A program made the translations under genes and the position numbers. The notes under the pieces are model-generated. The model saw only the letters and a program-made list of their open reading frames with translations. It did not search any database and had not been told where the DNA came from. A stretch of 64,000 bases of DNA. Source: Streptomyces sp. SCSIO 30461 (GTDB lineage Bacteria > Actinomycetota > Actinomycetes > Streptomycetales > Streptomycetaceae). The DNA lies in contig NZ_CP146101.1 in the NCBI RefSeq assembly GCF_037023745.1, positions 7,296,001 through 7,360,000 of the forward strand, in the 5' to 3' direction. Below are positions 50,627 through 60,533 of the stretch, in pieces (the first letter of the stretch is position 1; each line of letters starts with the position of its first letter).

Positions 50627-51025
50627 CTACCAGACGTAGGCGAGGACTTCCCCACCCACGCCCTTCTTCTGCGCCTGCTTGTCGGTGAGCAGACCGTGCG
50701 ACGTGGAGATGATCGCCACGCCCAGGCCGCCGAGCACCTTCGGCAGGTTGGTGGACTTCGCGTAGACCCGGAGACCGGGCTTGGAGATCCGCTTGATGCC
50801 CGCGATGGAGCGCTCACGGTTCGGACCGAACTTCAGCTCGAGGACGAGGTTCTTGCCGACCTCGGCGTCCTCGACCTTCCAGCCCGTGATGAAGCCCTCC
50901 TGCTGGAGGATCTCCGCGATGTGCGACTTGATCTTGCTGTGCGGCATCGTCACGGAGTCGTGGTATGCCGAGTTCGCGTTACGCAGACGGGTCAGCATGT
51001 CCGCGATCGGATCAGTCATGGTCAT
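50627..51025 (-). CDS. rpsH: 30S ribosomal protein S8
   Basis: 132 aa from ATG 51025 ([20 protein letters not shown]); a second ATG 6 nt downstream also fits. The C-terminal [20 protein letters not shown] contacts 16S rRNA. A 208-bp gap with a hairpin separates it from rpsN. Confidence 0.98.
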   Translation of the reverse strand: MTMTDPIADMLTRLRNANSAYHDSVTMPHSKIKSHIAEILQQEGFITGWKVEDAEVGKNLVLELKFGPNRERSIAGIKRISKPGLRVYAKSTNLPKVLGGLGVAIISTSHGLLTDKQAQKKGVGGEVLAYVW

Positions 51026-51213
51026 GAATTGGCCTTCGGCCTCTCTCGCCGGGGTTTCCTGTATGCGCCATCCCTCTCCCCGCACTGGGGCGGGACGGGT
51101 GCGGCGCGGGGACCTACGGCGTAGTAAGTCGTATGGGCGGCGGGCGCCCAACCCCACAAGCCTACGGCATGTGGGGGTGGGCCCCGTCGACCAGTTGCTT
51201 ACCGAGAGCCTCC

Positions 51214-51238
51214 GGTAATCCCCGAGTAGGGGATTACC
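51214..51238 (-). other. Hairpin spanning the rpsN stop codon
   Basis: GGTAATCCCC (51214-51223) and GGGGATTACC (51229-51238) form a perfect 10-bp stem with a 5-nt loop. One arm includes the rpsN TAA stop (51236-51234). Could stabilise or process the message, or weaken read-through into rpsH. Confidence 0.6.
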
Positions 51239-51419
51239 AGGAGCTCTTGGTCACGCCCGGCAGCTCGCCACGGTGAGCCATCTCACGAAGGCACACACGG
51301 CACAGGCCGAACTTGCGGTACACGGAGTGCGGACGACCGCAGCGCTGGCAGCGGGTGTACGCGCGCACACCGAACTTGGGCTTACGAGCAGCCTTGGCAA
51401 TCAGAGCCTTCTTCGCCAT
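51234..51419 (-). CDS. rpsN: 30S ribosomal protein S14, zinc type
   Basis: 61 aa. Cys24, Cys27, Cys40 and Cys43 (TRCQRCG and GLCRVC) form the zinc site, so it is the short type-Z form; Streptomyces often has a zinc-free second copy under Zur elsewhere. It follows rplE by 5 nt. Confidence 0.98.
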   Translation of the reverse strand: MAKKALIAKAARKPKFGVRAYTRCQRCGRPHSVYRKFGLCRVCLREMAHRGELPGVTKSSW

Positions 51420-51424
51420 CTCGC

Positions 51425-51982
51425 TTACGCCTCCTTGAACGGGAAGCCGAGGTGACGGAGAAGGGCACGGCCCTCAGCGTCGTTGGTCGCCGTGGTCACC
51501 ACGGTGATGTCCATACCCCGGACGCGGTCGATCTTGTCCTGGTCGATCTCGTGGAACATGACCTGCTCCGTGAGACCGAAGGTGTAGTTGCCACGGCCGT
51601 CGAACTGCTTGGGGGACAGGCCACGGAAGTCGCGGATGCGCGGCAGCGCGAGCGACAGGGTGCGGTCCAGGAACTCCCACATGCGGTCGCCACGGAGCGT
51701 GACGTGGGCACCGATCGGCTGACCCTCACGCAGCTTGAACTGCGCGATGGACTTGCGGGCCTTGGTGACGGCCGGCTTCTGACCGGTGATCGTGGTGAGG
51801 TCCTTGATGGCACCCTCGATCAGCTTGGAGTCGCGGGCGGCGTCGCCCACACCCATGTTGACCACGATCTTGACGAGGCCGGGAACCTGCATGACGTTCT
51901 CGTAGGAGAACTCCTCACGCAGCTTGCCCGCGATCTCCTCGCGGTACTTCGTCTTGAGACGCGGAGTGGTGGTGGTAGCCAT
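51425..51982 (-). CDS. rplE: 50S ribosomal protein L5
   Basis: 185 aa. [55 protein letters not shown]; binds 5S rRNA. Its ATG overlaps the rplX stop by one base. Confidence 0.98.
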   Translation of the reverse strand: MATTTTPRLKTKYREEIAGKLREEFSYENVMQVPGLVKIVVNMGVGDAARDSKLIEGAIKDLTTITGQKPAVTKARKSIAQFKLREGQPIGAHVTLRGDRMWEFLDRTLSLALPRIRDFRGLSPKQFDGRGNYTFGLTEQVMFHEIDQDKIDRVRGMDITVVTTATNDAEGRALLRHLGFPFKEA

Positions 51983-52305
51983 CAGATGTCCTCACCCGTC
52001 CGCTTGGCAACGCGAACCTTGTTGCCCTCGTCGTCGAAGCGGTAACCGACGCGGGTCACGACCTTCTTGCCGTCCTTGTCCACGACGAGCTGAACGTTGC
52101 TCACGTGGATCGGGGCCTCGGTGGTGACGATGCCGCCGGCCTGCGAGGCACGACCCGGCTGGTTGGCCTTCGTGTGCTTCTTGACCCGGTTGACACCCTC
52201 GACCAGGACACGGTCCTCGCGGGGGAAGGCCGCGATGACCTTGCCCTGCTTGCCCTTGTCCTTACCGGTGATGACCTGGACCAGGTCGCCCTTCTTGATC
52301 TTCAT
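51982..52305 (-). CDS. rplX: 50S ribosomal protein L24
   Basis: 107 aa. KOW motif [31 protein letters not shown] follows. 2 nt after rplN. Confidence 0.98.
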   Translation of the reverse strand: MKIKKGDLVQVITGKDKGKQGKVIAAFPREDRVLVEGVNRVKKHTKANQPGRASQAGGIVTTEAPIHVSNVQLVVDKDGKKVVTRVGYRFDDEGNKVRVAKRTGEDI

Positions 52306-52307
52306 GC

Positions 52308-52676
52308 TTACAGCACCTCCGGCGCGAGCGAGATGATCTTCATGAACTTCTTCTCGCGCAGCTCACGGCCCACCGGGCCGAAGATACGGGTGCCGCGAGG
52401 GTCGCCGTCGTTCTTCAGAATGACGGCGGCGTTCTCGTCGAAGCGGATGTACGAGCCGTCCTGGCGGCGGCGCTCCTTGACGGTGCGAACGATGACCGCC
52501 TTGACGACGTCACCCTTCTTCACGTTGCCACCGGGGATCGCGTCCTTGACGGTGGCGACGATGACGTCACCGATGCCCGCGTAGCGGCGGCCCGAGCCAC
52601 CGAGAACACGGATGCAAAGGATCTCCTTGGCACCAGTGTTGTCGGCGACGCGAAGCCGCGACTCCTGCTGGATCAC
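52308..52676 (-). CDS. rplN: 50S ribosomal protein L14
   Basis: 122 aa. [20 protein letters not shown] and [20 protein letters not shown] are near-invariant. First gene of the spc part; a 135-bp gap from rpsQ holds a weak hairpin (52706-52731). Confidence 0.98.
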   Translation of the reverse strand: MIQQESRLRVADNTGAKEILCIRVLGGSGRRYAGIGDVIVATVKDAIPGGNVKKGDVVKAVIVRTVKERRRQDGSYIRFDENAAVILKNDGDPRGTRIFGPVGRELREKKFMKIISLAPEVL

Positions 52677-52811
52677 GTCTTATCTCCTGATCGTCTGCCG
52701 GTTCCCCGGGGACCGCGTGAACAGTCCCCGGAGCCTGGCGGAACTAGTGCTGGAGCCCGAGGCCCCAGCGGGGGGCATGCGGAGGGCTCCCATCGGGAAG
52801 CCCCCGCAAAA

Positions 52812-53099
52812 TTACTTGGCCTTCTCGAGGATCTCGACGACGCGCCAGCGCTTCGTCGCGGACAGCGGCCGGGTCTCCATCAGGAGGACGCGGTCGCCGA
52901 CACCCGCGGCGTTCTGCTCGTCGTGCGCCTTGAGCTTGTTGGTACGGCGGATGACCTTGCCGTACAGCGCGTGCTTGACGCGGTCCTCGACGGCGACGAC
53001 GACGGTCTTGTCCATCTTGTCGCTGACGACCAGACCCTCACGGGTCTTGCGGAAGCCGCGCTCCTCGGTCTTCTTCTCAGTCACGTTGCTCTCGCTCAT
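52812..53099 (-). CDS. rpsQ: 30S ribosomal protein S17
   Basis: 95 aa. [20 protein letters not shown] and [20 protein letters not shown]. Its ATG overlaps the rpmC stop by one base. Last gene of the S10 part. Confidence 0.98.
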   Translation of the reverse strand: MSESNVTEKKTEERGFRKTREGLVVSDKMDKTVVVAVEDRVKHALYGKVIRRTNKLKAHDEQNAAGVGDRVLLMETRPLSATKRWRVVEILEKAK

Positions 53100-53326
53100 C
53101 AGGCGCTCTCCACCGTCTCGATGCCCAGCTCGCGCTCACGCATCAGGGTGTAGATCCGGGCGATGTCCTTACGGACGGACTTGAGCCGGCCGTGGTTCTC
53201 GAGCTGGCCCGTCGCCGCCTGGAAGCGGAGATTGAACAGCTCTTCCTTGGCCTCGCGGAGCTTGGCGACAAGCTCCTCGTTGCCCAGCTCGCGCAGCTCG
53301 GACGCCTTGGTACCGGCCGACATCAC
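53099..53326 (-). CDS. rpmC: 50S ribosomal protein L29
   Basis: 75 aa, [34 protein letters not shown]. Overlaps rplP by 4 nt (ATGA). Confidence 0.98.
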   Translation of the reverse strand: MMSAGTKASELRELGNEELVAKLREAKEELFNLRFQAATGQLENHGRLKSVRKDIARIYTLMRERELGIETVESA

Positions 53327-53742
53327 GCTTCACCTGCCTCGCGCTTGACGATCCGGCACTTCATCGGCAGCTTGTGGGCCGCACGAGTCAGAGCCTCACG
53401 CGCAATCTTCTCGTTCGGGTAGGACAGCTCGAACATGACCCGGCCCGGGTGCACGTTCGCGACCCACCACTCCGGGGAACCCTTACCGGAACCCATGCGG
53501 GTCTCGGCGGGCTTCTTGGTCAGCGGGCGGTCCGGGTAGATGTTGATCCAGACCTTGCCGCCACGCTTGATGTGGCGGGTCATCGCGATACGAGCCGCCT
53601 CGATCTGGCGGTTGGTCACGTACGCCGGAGTCATGGCCTGGATGCCGTACTCGCCGAACGCAACCGTCGTACCGCCCTTGGCCATGCCGCGGCGCTTGGG
53701 GTGGTGCTGCTTGCGGTGCTTGACCCTACGGGGGATCAGCAT
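53323..53742 (-). CDS. rplP: 50S ribosomal protein L16
   Basis: 139 aa. [56 protein letters not shown]. Five nt after rpsC. Confidence 0.98.
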   Translation of the reverse strand: MLIPRRVKHRKQHHPKRRGMAKGGTTVAFGEYGIQAMTPAYVTNRQIEAARIAMTRHIKRGGKVWINIYPDRPLTKKPAETRMGSGKGSPEWWVANVHPGRVMFELSYPNEKIAREALTRAAHKLPMKCRIVKREAGEA

Positions 53743-53747
53743 TTCGG

Positions 53748-54575
53748 TCAGGCCTCCGTTCCGGTGCTCTCAGCCGGAGCAGCGGCAGCGGCCTCGGCCT
53801 TGGGGGCCTCGGCAGCAGCGCCCTGCTGCGGCTTGCGACCGCGACCGCCACGCTCGCCACCGCGGCCACCACGGGCCGGGCGGTCGGCGCCGCCACGGGC
53901 CGGGCGGTTGCCGGCGCGGGCAGCGGCGTTCTCGGCGCGGACCTCGGCGATGTTCTTGACGTCGCCCTTGTAGATCCAGACCTTCACACCGATGCGGCCG
54001 AAGGTGGTCTTGGCCTCGAAGAAGCCGTACTCGACGTTCGCGCGGAGCGTGTGCAGCGGCACACGGCCCTCGCGGTAGAACTCCGAGCGGGACATCTCGG
54101 CGCCGCCGAGACGGCCACCACACTGGATCTTGATGCCCTTGGCGCCCGCCTTCATCGCCGACTGCATGCTCTTGCGCATGGCACGGCGGAAGGAGACACG
54201 GGAGGACAGCTGCTCGGCCACGGCCTGGGCCACGAGCTGAGCGTCGACCTCGGGGTTCTTGACCTCGAGGATGTTCAGCTGGACCTGCTTGCCCGTGAGC
54301 TTCTCGAGCTGACCACGGATCTTGTCGGCCTCCGCGCCGCGGCGGCCGATGACGATGCCGGGACGCGCGGTGTGGATGTCCACCCGCACGCGGTCACGGG
54401 TGCGCTCGATCTCGACCTTCGAGATACCGGCGCGCTCCATGCCGGACGTCAGCATCCGACGGATGGCGACGTCTTCCTTGACGTAGTCCTTGTACAGCTT
54501 GTCGGCGTACCAGCGGGACTTGAAGTCCGTGGTGATGCCGAGCCGGAACCCGTGCGGGTTTACCTTCTGGCCCAT
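53748..54575 (-). CDS. rpsC: 30S ribosomal protein S3 with long RG/Ala tail
   Basis: 275 aa (E. coli S3 is 233). [20 protein letters not shown], the KH-type [19 protein letters not shown] and [10 protein letters not shown] core are intact. After about residue 215 a low-complexity tail begins: an Arg-Gly-Ala stretch ([18 protein letters not shown]) then an Ala-Glu-Pro stretch. Start at ATG 54575 shares one base with the rplV stop. Confidence 0.98.
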   Translation of the reverse strand: MGQKVNPHGFRLGITTDFKSRWYADKLYKDYVKEDVAIRRMLTSGMERAGISKVEIERTRDRVRVDIHTARPGIVIGRRGAEADKIRGQLEKLTGKQVQLNILEVKNPEVDAQLVAQAVAEQLSSRVSFRRAMRKSMQSAMKAGAKGIKIQCGGRLGGAEMSRSEFYREGRVPLHTLRANVEYGFFEAKTTFGRIGVKVWIYKGDVKNIAEVRAENAAARAGNRPARGGADRPARGGRGGERGGRGRKPQQGAAAEAPKAEAAAAAPAESTGTEA

Positions 54576-54922
54576 TACCGGGTTCCTTCCTTGCTGCTGA
54601 CGACCACGGTGATGTGGCTGGTCCGCTTGCGGATCCGGTAGGCACGGCCCTGGGCACGCGGACGGAACCGCTTCAGGGTCGGGCCCTCGTCGACGTACGC
54701 CTCGCTGATGAACAGCGTGGAGGCGTCCGTGTGGTCGTAGTTGTGCGCGGCGTTGGCGATGGCGCTGTCCAGCACCTTGCCAACCGGCACGCTCGCGGCC
54801 TGCGGGGCGAAACGCAGGACCGCCTGAGCCTCCGTGGCATCCATGCCACGGATGAGGTCCACCACGCGGCGGGCCTTCATGGGCGTGACGCGGATGTACC
54901 GCGCCTGGGCCCTGGCTTCCAT
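54575..54922 (-). CDS. rplV: 50S ribosomal protein L22
   Basis: 115 aa from ATG 54922 ([20 protein letters not shown]), with GAAGGG upstream; a longer reading from 54946 adds 8 residues. The exit-tunnel hairpin [20 protein letters not shown] is present. Confidence 0.97.
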   Translation of the reverse strand: MEARAQARYIRVTPMKARRVVDLIRGMDATEAQAVLRFAPQAASVPVGKVLDSAIANAAHNYDHTDASTLFISEAYVDEGPTLKRFRPRAQGRAYRIRKRTSHITVVVSSKEGTR

Positions 54923-54964
54923 GGTTGTCCCTTCGGTGTAAGTCATAGTCGTTCCACCCCGCGG

Positions 54965-55246
54965 TTAGCGGCGCTTCGACTTCCGGTCGTCCTTGACGTG
55001 GCCGCGGAAGGTGCGAGTCGGCGAGAACTCGCCGAGCTTGTGGCCGACCATCGACTCGGTGACGAACACCGGGATGTGGGTCTTGCCGTTGTGCACCGCG
55101 ATCGTGTGGCCCAGCATGGCCGGGACGATCATCGAGCGACGGGACCAGGTCTTGATGACGTTCTTGGTGCCTGCTTCGTTCTGGACGTCCACCTTCTTGA
55201 TGAGGTGGTCGTCGACGAAGGGCCCCTTCTTGAGACTGCGCGGCAT
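54965..55246 (-). CDS. rpsS: 30S ribosomal protein S19
   Basis: 93 aa. [39 protein letters not shown], and [16 protein letters not shown]. Confidence 0.98.
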   Translation of the reverse strand: MPRSLKKGPFVDDHLIKKVDVQNEAGTKNVIKTWSRRSMIVPAMLGHTIAVHNGKTHIPVFVTESMVGHKLGEFSPTRTFRGHVKDDRKSKRR

Positions 55247-55258
55247 CTAAACCCGCTC

Positions 55259-56095
55259 CTAGCGCTTCTTGTTCGTCTTGCGGCGGCGGACGATGTACTT
55301 GTTGCTCGCCTTCTTGGGAGAACGAGTACGACCCTCCTTCTGACCCCACGGGGAGACCGGGTGGCGACCACCGGAGGTCTTGCCCTCACCACCACCGTGC
55401 GGGTGGTCGACCGGGTTCATGGCGACACCGCGGACGGTCGGGCGGACGCCCTTCCAGCGCATACGGCCGGCCTTGCCCCAGTTGATGTTCGACTGCTCGG
55501 CGTTGCCGACCTCGCCGACAGTGGCGCGGCAGCGGACGTCGACCAGGCGGATCTCACCGGACGGCATGCGCAGGTGGGCCATGGAGCCCTCCTTCGCCAG
55601 CAGCTGCACGGAGGCACCCGCGGAGCGGGCGAACTTCGCGCCGCCGCCGGGCCGCAGCTCGATGGCGTGGATGGTCGTACCGACCGGGATGTTGCGCAGC
55701 GCCAGGTTGTTGCCGGGCTTGATGTCGGCGCCGGCGCCGTTCTCGATCCGGTCGCCCTGGTTCAGGCCACGCGGAGCGATGATGTAGCGCTTCTCGCCGT
55801 CCGCGTAGTGCAGGAGCGCGATGCGCGCGGTGCGGTTGGGGTCGTACTCGATGTGCGCGACCTTGGCCGGCACGCCGTCCTTGTCATGACGACGGAAGTC
55901 GATCACACGGTAGGCGCGCTTGTGGCCACCACCCTGGTGGCGAACGGTCACACGACCGGCGTTGTTACGGCCGCCCTTGCTGTGCAGAGGGCGGACCAGC
56001 GACTTCTCCGGCGTGGACCGCGTGATCTCGACGAAGTCGGCGACGCTGGAGCCACGACGGCCCGGAGTCGTCGGCTTGTACTTGCGGATACCCAT
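55259..56095 (-). CDS. rplB: 50S ribosomal protein L2
   Basis: 278 aa. [38 protein letters not shown] with the conserved His near the peptidyl-transferase centre. Basic C-terminal tail (RRRKTNKKR). Confidence 0.98.
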   Translation of the reverse strand: MGIRKYKPTTPGRRGSSVADFVEITRSTPEKSLVRPLHSKGGRNNAGRVTVRHQGGGHKRAYRVIDFRRHDKDGVPAKVAHIEYDPNRTARIALLHYADGEKRYIIAPRGLNQGDRIENGAGADIKPGNNLALRNIPVGTTIHAIELRPGGGAKFARSAGASVQLLAKEGSMAHLRMPSGEIRLVDVRCRATVGEVGNAEQSNINWGKAGRMRWKGVRPTVRGVAMNPVDHPHGGGEGKTSGGRHPVSPWGQKEGRTRSPKKASNKYIVRRRKTNKKR

Positions 56096-56136
56096 TTCTC
56101 AGTCCTCGTCCGATATTCGGACGATCCGGACCTCCG

Positions 56137-56460
56137 TCAGGAGGCCGGACCGCCGAAGATGTCGATACGGTCGCCCTCGGCAAGGGTCACGATGGCGCGC
56201 TTGGTGTTGGCGCGCTTGCCGAAACCGGTGCGGGTGCGCTTGCGCTTGCCCTGGCGGTTGATCGTGTTCACCCCGGTGACCTTGACCGAGAAGACCGCCT
56301 CGACGGCCTGCTTGATCTGGGTCTTGTTCGCACGCGGGTCGACGACGAACGTGTACTTGTTCTCGTCCAGCAGCGCGTAGCTCTTCTCGGAGACGACCGG
56401 CTTGATCAGCAGGTCGCGCGGGTCCGTGAAGGTCTTGCTGGTGATCGTGGCCTCGGACAT
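56137..56460 (-). CDS. rplW: 50S ribosomal protein L23
   Basis: 107 aa. [20 protein letters not shown] and [20 protein letters not shown]. At the tunnel exit, where trigger factor and SRP dock. ATG overlaps the rplD stop by one base. Confidence 0.98.
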   Translation of the reverse strand: MSEATITSKTFTDPRDLLIKPVVSEKSYALLDENKYTFVVDPRANKTQIKQAVEAVFSVKVTGVNTINRQGKRKRTRTGFGKRANTKRAIVTLAEGDRIDIFGGPAS

Positions 56461-57107
56461 CAGGCCTCGCTCCCTTCATTGTTGGCCTTGGGGCCGGACA
56501 CGAAGGACTCGAAGGCGGCCTGGGTGAAGACCACGTCGTCGGAGACGAGCACGTCGTACGTGTTCAGCTGCCCCGGCTCCAGGATGTGCACCTGGGGCAG
56601 ATTGCGGGCGGACAGCCACGCGGCCTCGTCGCTGCGGTCGACGACCAGGAGCAGGTTCTTGCGCTCCGAGATCTTGCCGAACAGCGTCTTGGCGGCCTTG
56701 GTGGAAGCCGCACCCTCGACCACGCCGGAGACGACGTGGATGCGGGAGTGGCGGGCCCGGTCGGTGAGGGCACCGCGCAGGGCGGCGGCCTTCATCTTCT
56801 TCGGGGTCCGCTGCGAGTAGTCACGCGGCACGGGGCCGTGGACGACGCCACCGCCGGCGAACTGCGGAGCGCGGGTCGAACCCTGACGGGCGCGGCCGGT
56901 GCCCTTCTGGCGGTAAGGCTTCTTGCCACCACCACGGACTTCGCCGCGGGTCTTGGTCTTGTGCGTGCCCTGGCGGGCAGCGGCCAGCTGCGCGACGACG
57001 ACCTGGTGGATCAGCGGGACGCTGACCTTGGCGTCGAAGATCTCCGCGGGGAGCTCGACGCTACCGGCCTTCTCGCCAGCGGGCGAAAGGATGTCAATGG
57101 TGCTCAT
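56460..57107 (-). CDS. rplD: 50S ribosomal protein L4
   Basis: 215 aa. The long tunnel loop [20 protein letters not shown] and [20 protein letters not shown] are typical. In some bacteria L4 represses its own operon; whether it does so here is not visible. Confidence 0.98.
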   Translation of the reverse strand: MSTIDILSPAGEKAGSVELPAEIFDAKVSVPLIHQVVVAQLAAARQGTHKTKTRGEVRGGGKKPYRQKGTGRARQGSTRAPQFAGGGVVHGPVPRDYSQRTPKKMKAAALRGALTDRARHSRIHVVSGVVEGAASTKAAKTLFGKISERKNLLLVVDRSDEAAWLSARNLPQVHILEPGQLNTYDVLVSDDVVFTQAAFESFVSGPKANNEGSEA

Positions 57108-57115
57108 CGGTTACC

Positions 57116-57760
57116 TCAGGCCCCCTTGGCCGCGGTACGGACCAGGACGAGGCCGCCGTTCGGACCGGGAACCGCGCCCTTGATGAGCAGCAGACCCTTC
57201 TCCGCGTCAACGGCGTGGACGGTCAGGTTCTGGGTGGTGACCCGCTCGTTGCCCATACGGCCCGCCATGCGGAGGCCCTTGAACACACGGCCCGGGGTGG
57301 CGCAGCCACCGATGGAACCGGGCGAGCGGTGCTTGCGCTGGGTGCCGTGTCCGGCGCCGAGGCCACGGAAGTTGTGGCGCTTCATGACACCGGCGAAGCC
57401 CTTGCCCTTGCTCTTGCCGGTCACGTCGACCTTGACGCCGGCCTCGAACACCTCAGCGGTGATCTCCTGGCCGAGCGCGTACTCGGAGGCGTCCGCGGTG
57501 CGGATCTCGACGAGGTGGCGACGGGGGGTGACGTCGGCCTTGGCGAAGTGGCCCTTGAGGGGCTTGTTCACCTTGCGCGGGTCGATCTCGCCGAAGGCGA
57601 TCTGGACCGACTCGTAGCCGTCGACGTCGTTGGTACGCACCTGGGTGACGACGTTGGGGCCGGCCTTGACGACGGTGACCGGAACAACGCGGTTGTTCTC
57701 GTCCCACACCTGCGTCATGCCGAGCTTCTCGCCCAGGATGCCCTTGATCTGCTTAGCCAT
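57116..57760 (-). CDS. rplC: 50S ribosomal protein L3
   Basis: 214 aa. [40 protein letters not shown] and [20 protein letters not shown] are family signatures. Confidence 0.98.
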   Translation of the reverse strand: MAKQIKGILGEKLGMTQVWDENNRVVPVTVVKAGPNVVTQVRTNDVDGYESVQIAFGEIDPRKVNKPLKGHFAKADVTPRRHLVEIRTADASEYALGQEITAEVFEAGVKVDVTGKSKGKGFAGVMKRHNFRGLGAGHGTQRKHRSPGSIGGCATPGRVFKGLRMAGRMGNERVTTQNLTVHAVDAEKGLLLIKGAVPGPNGGLVLVRTAAKGA

Positions 57761-57777
57761 CTCTCAGATCACCGGCC

Positions 57778-58086
57778 TCAGAGCTTGATCTCGATGTCGA
57801 CACCGGCCGGAAGGTCGAGTCGCATCAGAGAGTCAACGGTCTTGGGAGTCGGGTCGAGGATGTCGATCAGGCGCTTGTGCGTGCGCATCTCGAAGTGCTC
57901 GCGCGAGTCCTTGTACTTGTGCGGCGACTTGATGACGCAGTACACGTTCTTCTCAGTGGGCAGCGGCACCGGGCCCGCGACCGACGCACCAGTGCGGGTC
58001 ACCGTCTCGACGATCTTCTTCGCCGAGGAGTCGATGACCTCGTGGTCGTAGGCCTTGAGCCGGATGCGGATCTTCTGTCCCGCCAT
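57778..58086 (-). CDS. rpsJ: 30S ribosomal protein S10
   Basis: 102 aa. [20 protein letters not shown], the [20 protein letters not shown] loop and [20 protein letters not shown]. First gene of the S10 operon, with a promoter about 390 nt upstream. S10 also serves as NusE in antitermination. Confidence 0.98.
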   Translation of the reverse strand: MAGQKIRIRLKAYDHEVIDSSAKKIVETVTRTGASVAGPVPLPTEKNVYCVIKSPHKYKDSREHFEMRTHKRLIDILDPTPKTVDSLMRLDLPAGVDIEIKL

Positions 58087-58475
58087 GGCTACTTCGTAGT
58101 CCTGTCTCTCGTAACGCTCTGACGACCCGGCGGGCTGTGCCCCTGAAGCCCCTCAAGGGCCCTCAGGAACACCGTCCCCTCCGACCCACGCGGTCGGGCG
58201 TGTCGCATCCCCTCTACGCAGATCTCCCGAAGGATTTCCCAACCAAGGGGGTGCGGGCCCGAGGACCGCGGGTCCGGAGGAAGAACACCTACCGGGTGCC
58301 TGGCCGGCACCCCGCTGACACTTCCCGGAAGATTCCCGTACTTCCACCCCTGATCAGGGGTGACGAGTACTGTGGGACTCGCTTCCGGTCCTCCCGGCGG
58401 GAGGCGCGCAGCATCGGCACTCAACCGAGCAACCCGGACAGTCTGCCATACGGCCCAGGCGGGGCGCCAATCGAG
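58087..58475 (-). promoter_or_regulatory. Long leader of the S10 operon
   Basis: About 390 nt between the predicted start and rpsJ with no gene. It holds an 18-bp perfect palindrome CACCCCTGATCAGGGGTG (58345-58362) and other GC-rich inverted repeats, for example around GGTGCCGGCCAGGCACC (about 58296-58312 on the transcript strand). A structured leader that controls ribosomal-protein output is plausible. Confidence 0.5.
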
Positions 58476-58481
58476 CCGAAG

Positions 58482-58509
58482 AGGGTACCCCTCCCGGATC
58501 GACTGTCAA
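58482..58509 (-). promoter_or_regulatory. S10 operon promoter
   Basis: Minus strand TTGACA (58509-58504) and TACCCT (58487-58482) with a 16-bp spacer, a strong match to the principal-sigma consensus. The start would be near 58475. Confidence 0.75.
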
Positions 58510-58636
58510 ACCGCGGCGCGCGAGGGGCCGACTCCGGGCACGGTACGGACCGTGAGCGCGGACATCCCGACTGTCGCCACAAGCGTCGCCACACCCGTCC
58601 CACCCGGGTCGCGGACACGCCTTCACCCTCCCGTGA

Positions 58637-58912
58637 GGGACATCGCACATATCCTCCGGTGACTCCGACTCGATCGCCGCCCTTGCCGGCACCTTCGCCG
58701 GAGCGGCGAACGGCCCCAGGTACCGGCTGTCCGAGTGGACCGAGGTACTCGAATACGAGAACCGCATCCGCGCACTCGGGCGGCGCTGGGACGAATCCGC
58801 GGGTCCGACGGGTCTGCGGGAACGAGGCCGGCGGGAGCGGGCCTTCGGGGTCCGCTCCCGCCCGTCACCCTTCGAGCGCTCCTCACTCGGGCGTGTGAAA
58901 TCGCCACGTTGA
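58637..58912 (+). pseudogene. C-terminal fragment of an ADP-ribosylglycohydrolase
   Basis: The plus-strand frame is open from just after TGA 58634-58636 to TGA 58910-58912 but has no start codon. It reads ISSGDSDSIAALAGTFAGAA, then LSEWTEVLEYENRIRALGRR. The GDSDSIAALAG block is the last metal-binding signature of DraG-type ADP-ribosylglycohydrolases, and WTEVLEYENRI matches their C-terminal helix. The rest of the gene is absent; upstream is the S10 promoter region. Family recognition is from memory. Confidence 0.65.
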
Positions 58913-59011
58913 GCGTTCTCAGCGCGGGTCGGCTGCCTAGTCTCGCGGACACGAGCTGCCCGGCATGTGCCAGAGGCACTCGCACCCTGTCCGCGACCCG
59001 CAAGGACCCAC

Positions 59012-59947
59012 ATGGTCAGCTCGCCCCATGAGGCGATGCACCGCATCTTCCAGGAGTTCCCGGACCTCTTGTCCGGCATCTCCAAAGTGCTGGGCGTCGA
59101 CCTCCCTCAACCCGCCTCGGTCACGGTCCTGCCCACCGACCTCACCGAGACCAGCCCGCTCGAACGCCGGCTCGACACGCTGCTGCGGTTCGACGCGAGG
59201 AACGGCGAGTCCTTCCTCCTCGCGGTGGAGGCCCAGGGCAAAAAGGACCCGCACAAGCCCGCGAGCTGGGCGCACTACGTGTCGTATCTGTACACGAAGT
59301 ACCGGATGCCACCGCTGCTCCTGGTCGTCTGCCAGGACCGGGCCACCGCCGAGTGGGCCGCACGGCCCTTCGCCATCGGCCCCCGTGAGTGGCCGGCGCT
59401 CACTCTGCGGCCCCTCGTGGCGGGACCGCACAACCTGCCGGTCATCACCGATCCAGCGGAGACCCGCAAGGACCTCGTACTCGCGACACTGGCGGCGATC
59501 ACACACCGCGAGGATCCTGGCATCGGCGCGATACTGAAAGCCGTGTCCACCGTGCTGCGGGAAACCCCGCAGGACGTCGCCTACCCCATCGTCGAACTCA
59601 TCGCACAGGGCATGGGCACGCACCCTGCCGCAGAACAGTGGAGGAAGTTGGTGGCCGTGGACCTGTCTTTCTACAAGTCGCCCCTCTCCGAGGAGCTCAG
59701 GAGCGAGGGCCGGGCCGAGGGCCGGGCGGAAGGCCGGGCGGAAGGCCGGGCGGAAGGCCAGGCCAGGCAAGGGGCCGAGGACATCCTGCTCGTGCTGGAC
59801 CGGCGCGGACTGGACATCTCCCACACGACACGTGCGCGCATCACCGCCTGCGACGACCCGGAGATCCTGCGCACCTGGCTGATCCGGGCCGTCACCACCT
59901 CGTCCGCCGAGGAGATCTTCAGCGACGAACAGCCCCGGACCGCGTAG
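59012..59947 (+). CDS. Rpn/PD-(D/E)XK-like protein with EGRA repeat
   Basis: 311 aa from ATG 59012 with AAGGA upstream. The N-terminal part holds a nuclease-like core: Asp55 in [11 protein letters not shown], then Glu73-Ala-Gln75-Gly-Lys77 in [12 protein letters not shown], the D...ExQxK pattern of Rpn and PDDEXK transposase-derived nucleases. Next come [20 protein letters not shown] and [14 protein letters not shown]. Residues 232-251 are five EGRA-type units; a short helical C-terminal domain follows. I recall this as a large Streptomyces-specific family with variable EGRA counts; the DNA-cleaving role is inference. It is a lone gene in the rpsJ-tuf pocket. Confidence 0.75.
   Translation: MVSSPHEAMHRIFQEFPDLLSGISKVLGVDLPQPASVTVLPTDLTETSPLERRLDTLLRFDARNGESFLLAVEAQGKKDPHKPASWAHYVSYLYTKYRMPPLLLVVCQDRATAEWAARPFAIGPREWPALTLRPLVAGPHNLPVITDPAETRKDLVLATLAAITHREDPGIGAILKAVSTVLRETPQDVAYPIVELIAQGMGTHPAAEQWRKLVAVDLSFYKSPLSEELRSEGRAEGRAEGRAEGRAEGQARQGAEDILLVLDRRGLDISHTTRARITACDDPEILRTWLIRAVTTSSAEEIFSDEQPRTA
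59705..59764. repeat. 12-bp repeat encoding EGRA
   Basis: Five in-frame 12-nt units (GAGGGCCGGGCC and close variants), encoding EGRA four times and EGQA once, in the charged helical stretch of the Rpn-like protein. Copy-number change would keep the frame. Confidence 0.9.
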
Positions 59948-60027
59948 CCCCCGGGCCGGCCGCACCGTGTGGCCGGTCCGGGCCGTCCGGCCCCGTCCTC
60001 CCGCCTCGCCCCTCCCCCTGTTCGCCG

Positions 60028-60442
60028 ATCACCGGTCCGAGGACACCGCACCTGCCGTGGTCGCCCGGGGGCCTCTTCGGACGACGTGCGCCTCGCGGAT
60101 CCGCGCGGACTGCAGGGCCGGGATGTGGTGGTCACCGAGAAGCTCGACGGCGAGAACACCACGTTGTACGCGGACGGGCCGCACACCCGTTCGCTCGACT
60201 CCGCGCACCATCCGTCCCGGGCCTGGGTGAAGGCCCTCCGGGGGCGGATCGCCAGGCGGATCCCGGACGGGTGGCGGGTGTGCGGCGAGAACGTGTTCGC
60301 CCGGCGCTCTCTCGCGTACAGCGAGTTGGAGAGCTGGTTCTACGGCCTCTCGGTCTGGGACGACAGCGCAGGCGACTCCGGCGGCAGGTGCCTGGACTGG
60401 GACAGCACCGTGGACTTCCTGCGGCAGCTCGGCATTCCCGCC
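60028..60442 (+). pseudogene. Frameshifted, truncated RNA ligase family gene
   Basis: Frame 1 begins [12 protein letters not shown] with no start codon; a G5 run (60067-60071) shifts to frame 2, which continues [16 protein letters not shown] and [18 protein letters not shown]. The KLDG is the nucleotidyl-transfer motif I with its catalytic Lys. [20 protein letters not shown] and WFYGLSVWD follow, then LGIPA, after which homology stops. Motifs IV and V are missing. So it lacks a start, has one extra G and lost its 3' half. Intact relatives join RNA ends or repair RNA. Confidence 0.72.
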
Positions 60443-60533
60443 CGACGCCGCGTACGGCGGTGGCATGGCTCCCGCCGCAGGAGCTGTGGGGCCCCGTCCA
60501 GGCCGTCCGGCACGACGACGACCCGCAGGTCCG

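Noticed and set aside
58137..58898. 253-aa plus-strand ORF upstream of rpsJ
   Set aside because: Arg-Pro-rich composition without domain; covers the S10 leader and promoter, and the real protein-like signal (58637-58912) is in another frame.
59705..59764. GC-rich tandem repeat as an origin or regulatory iteron
   Set aside because: It is in frame and codes for EGRA in an intact protein.
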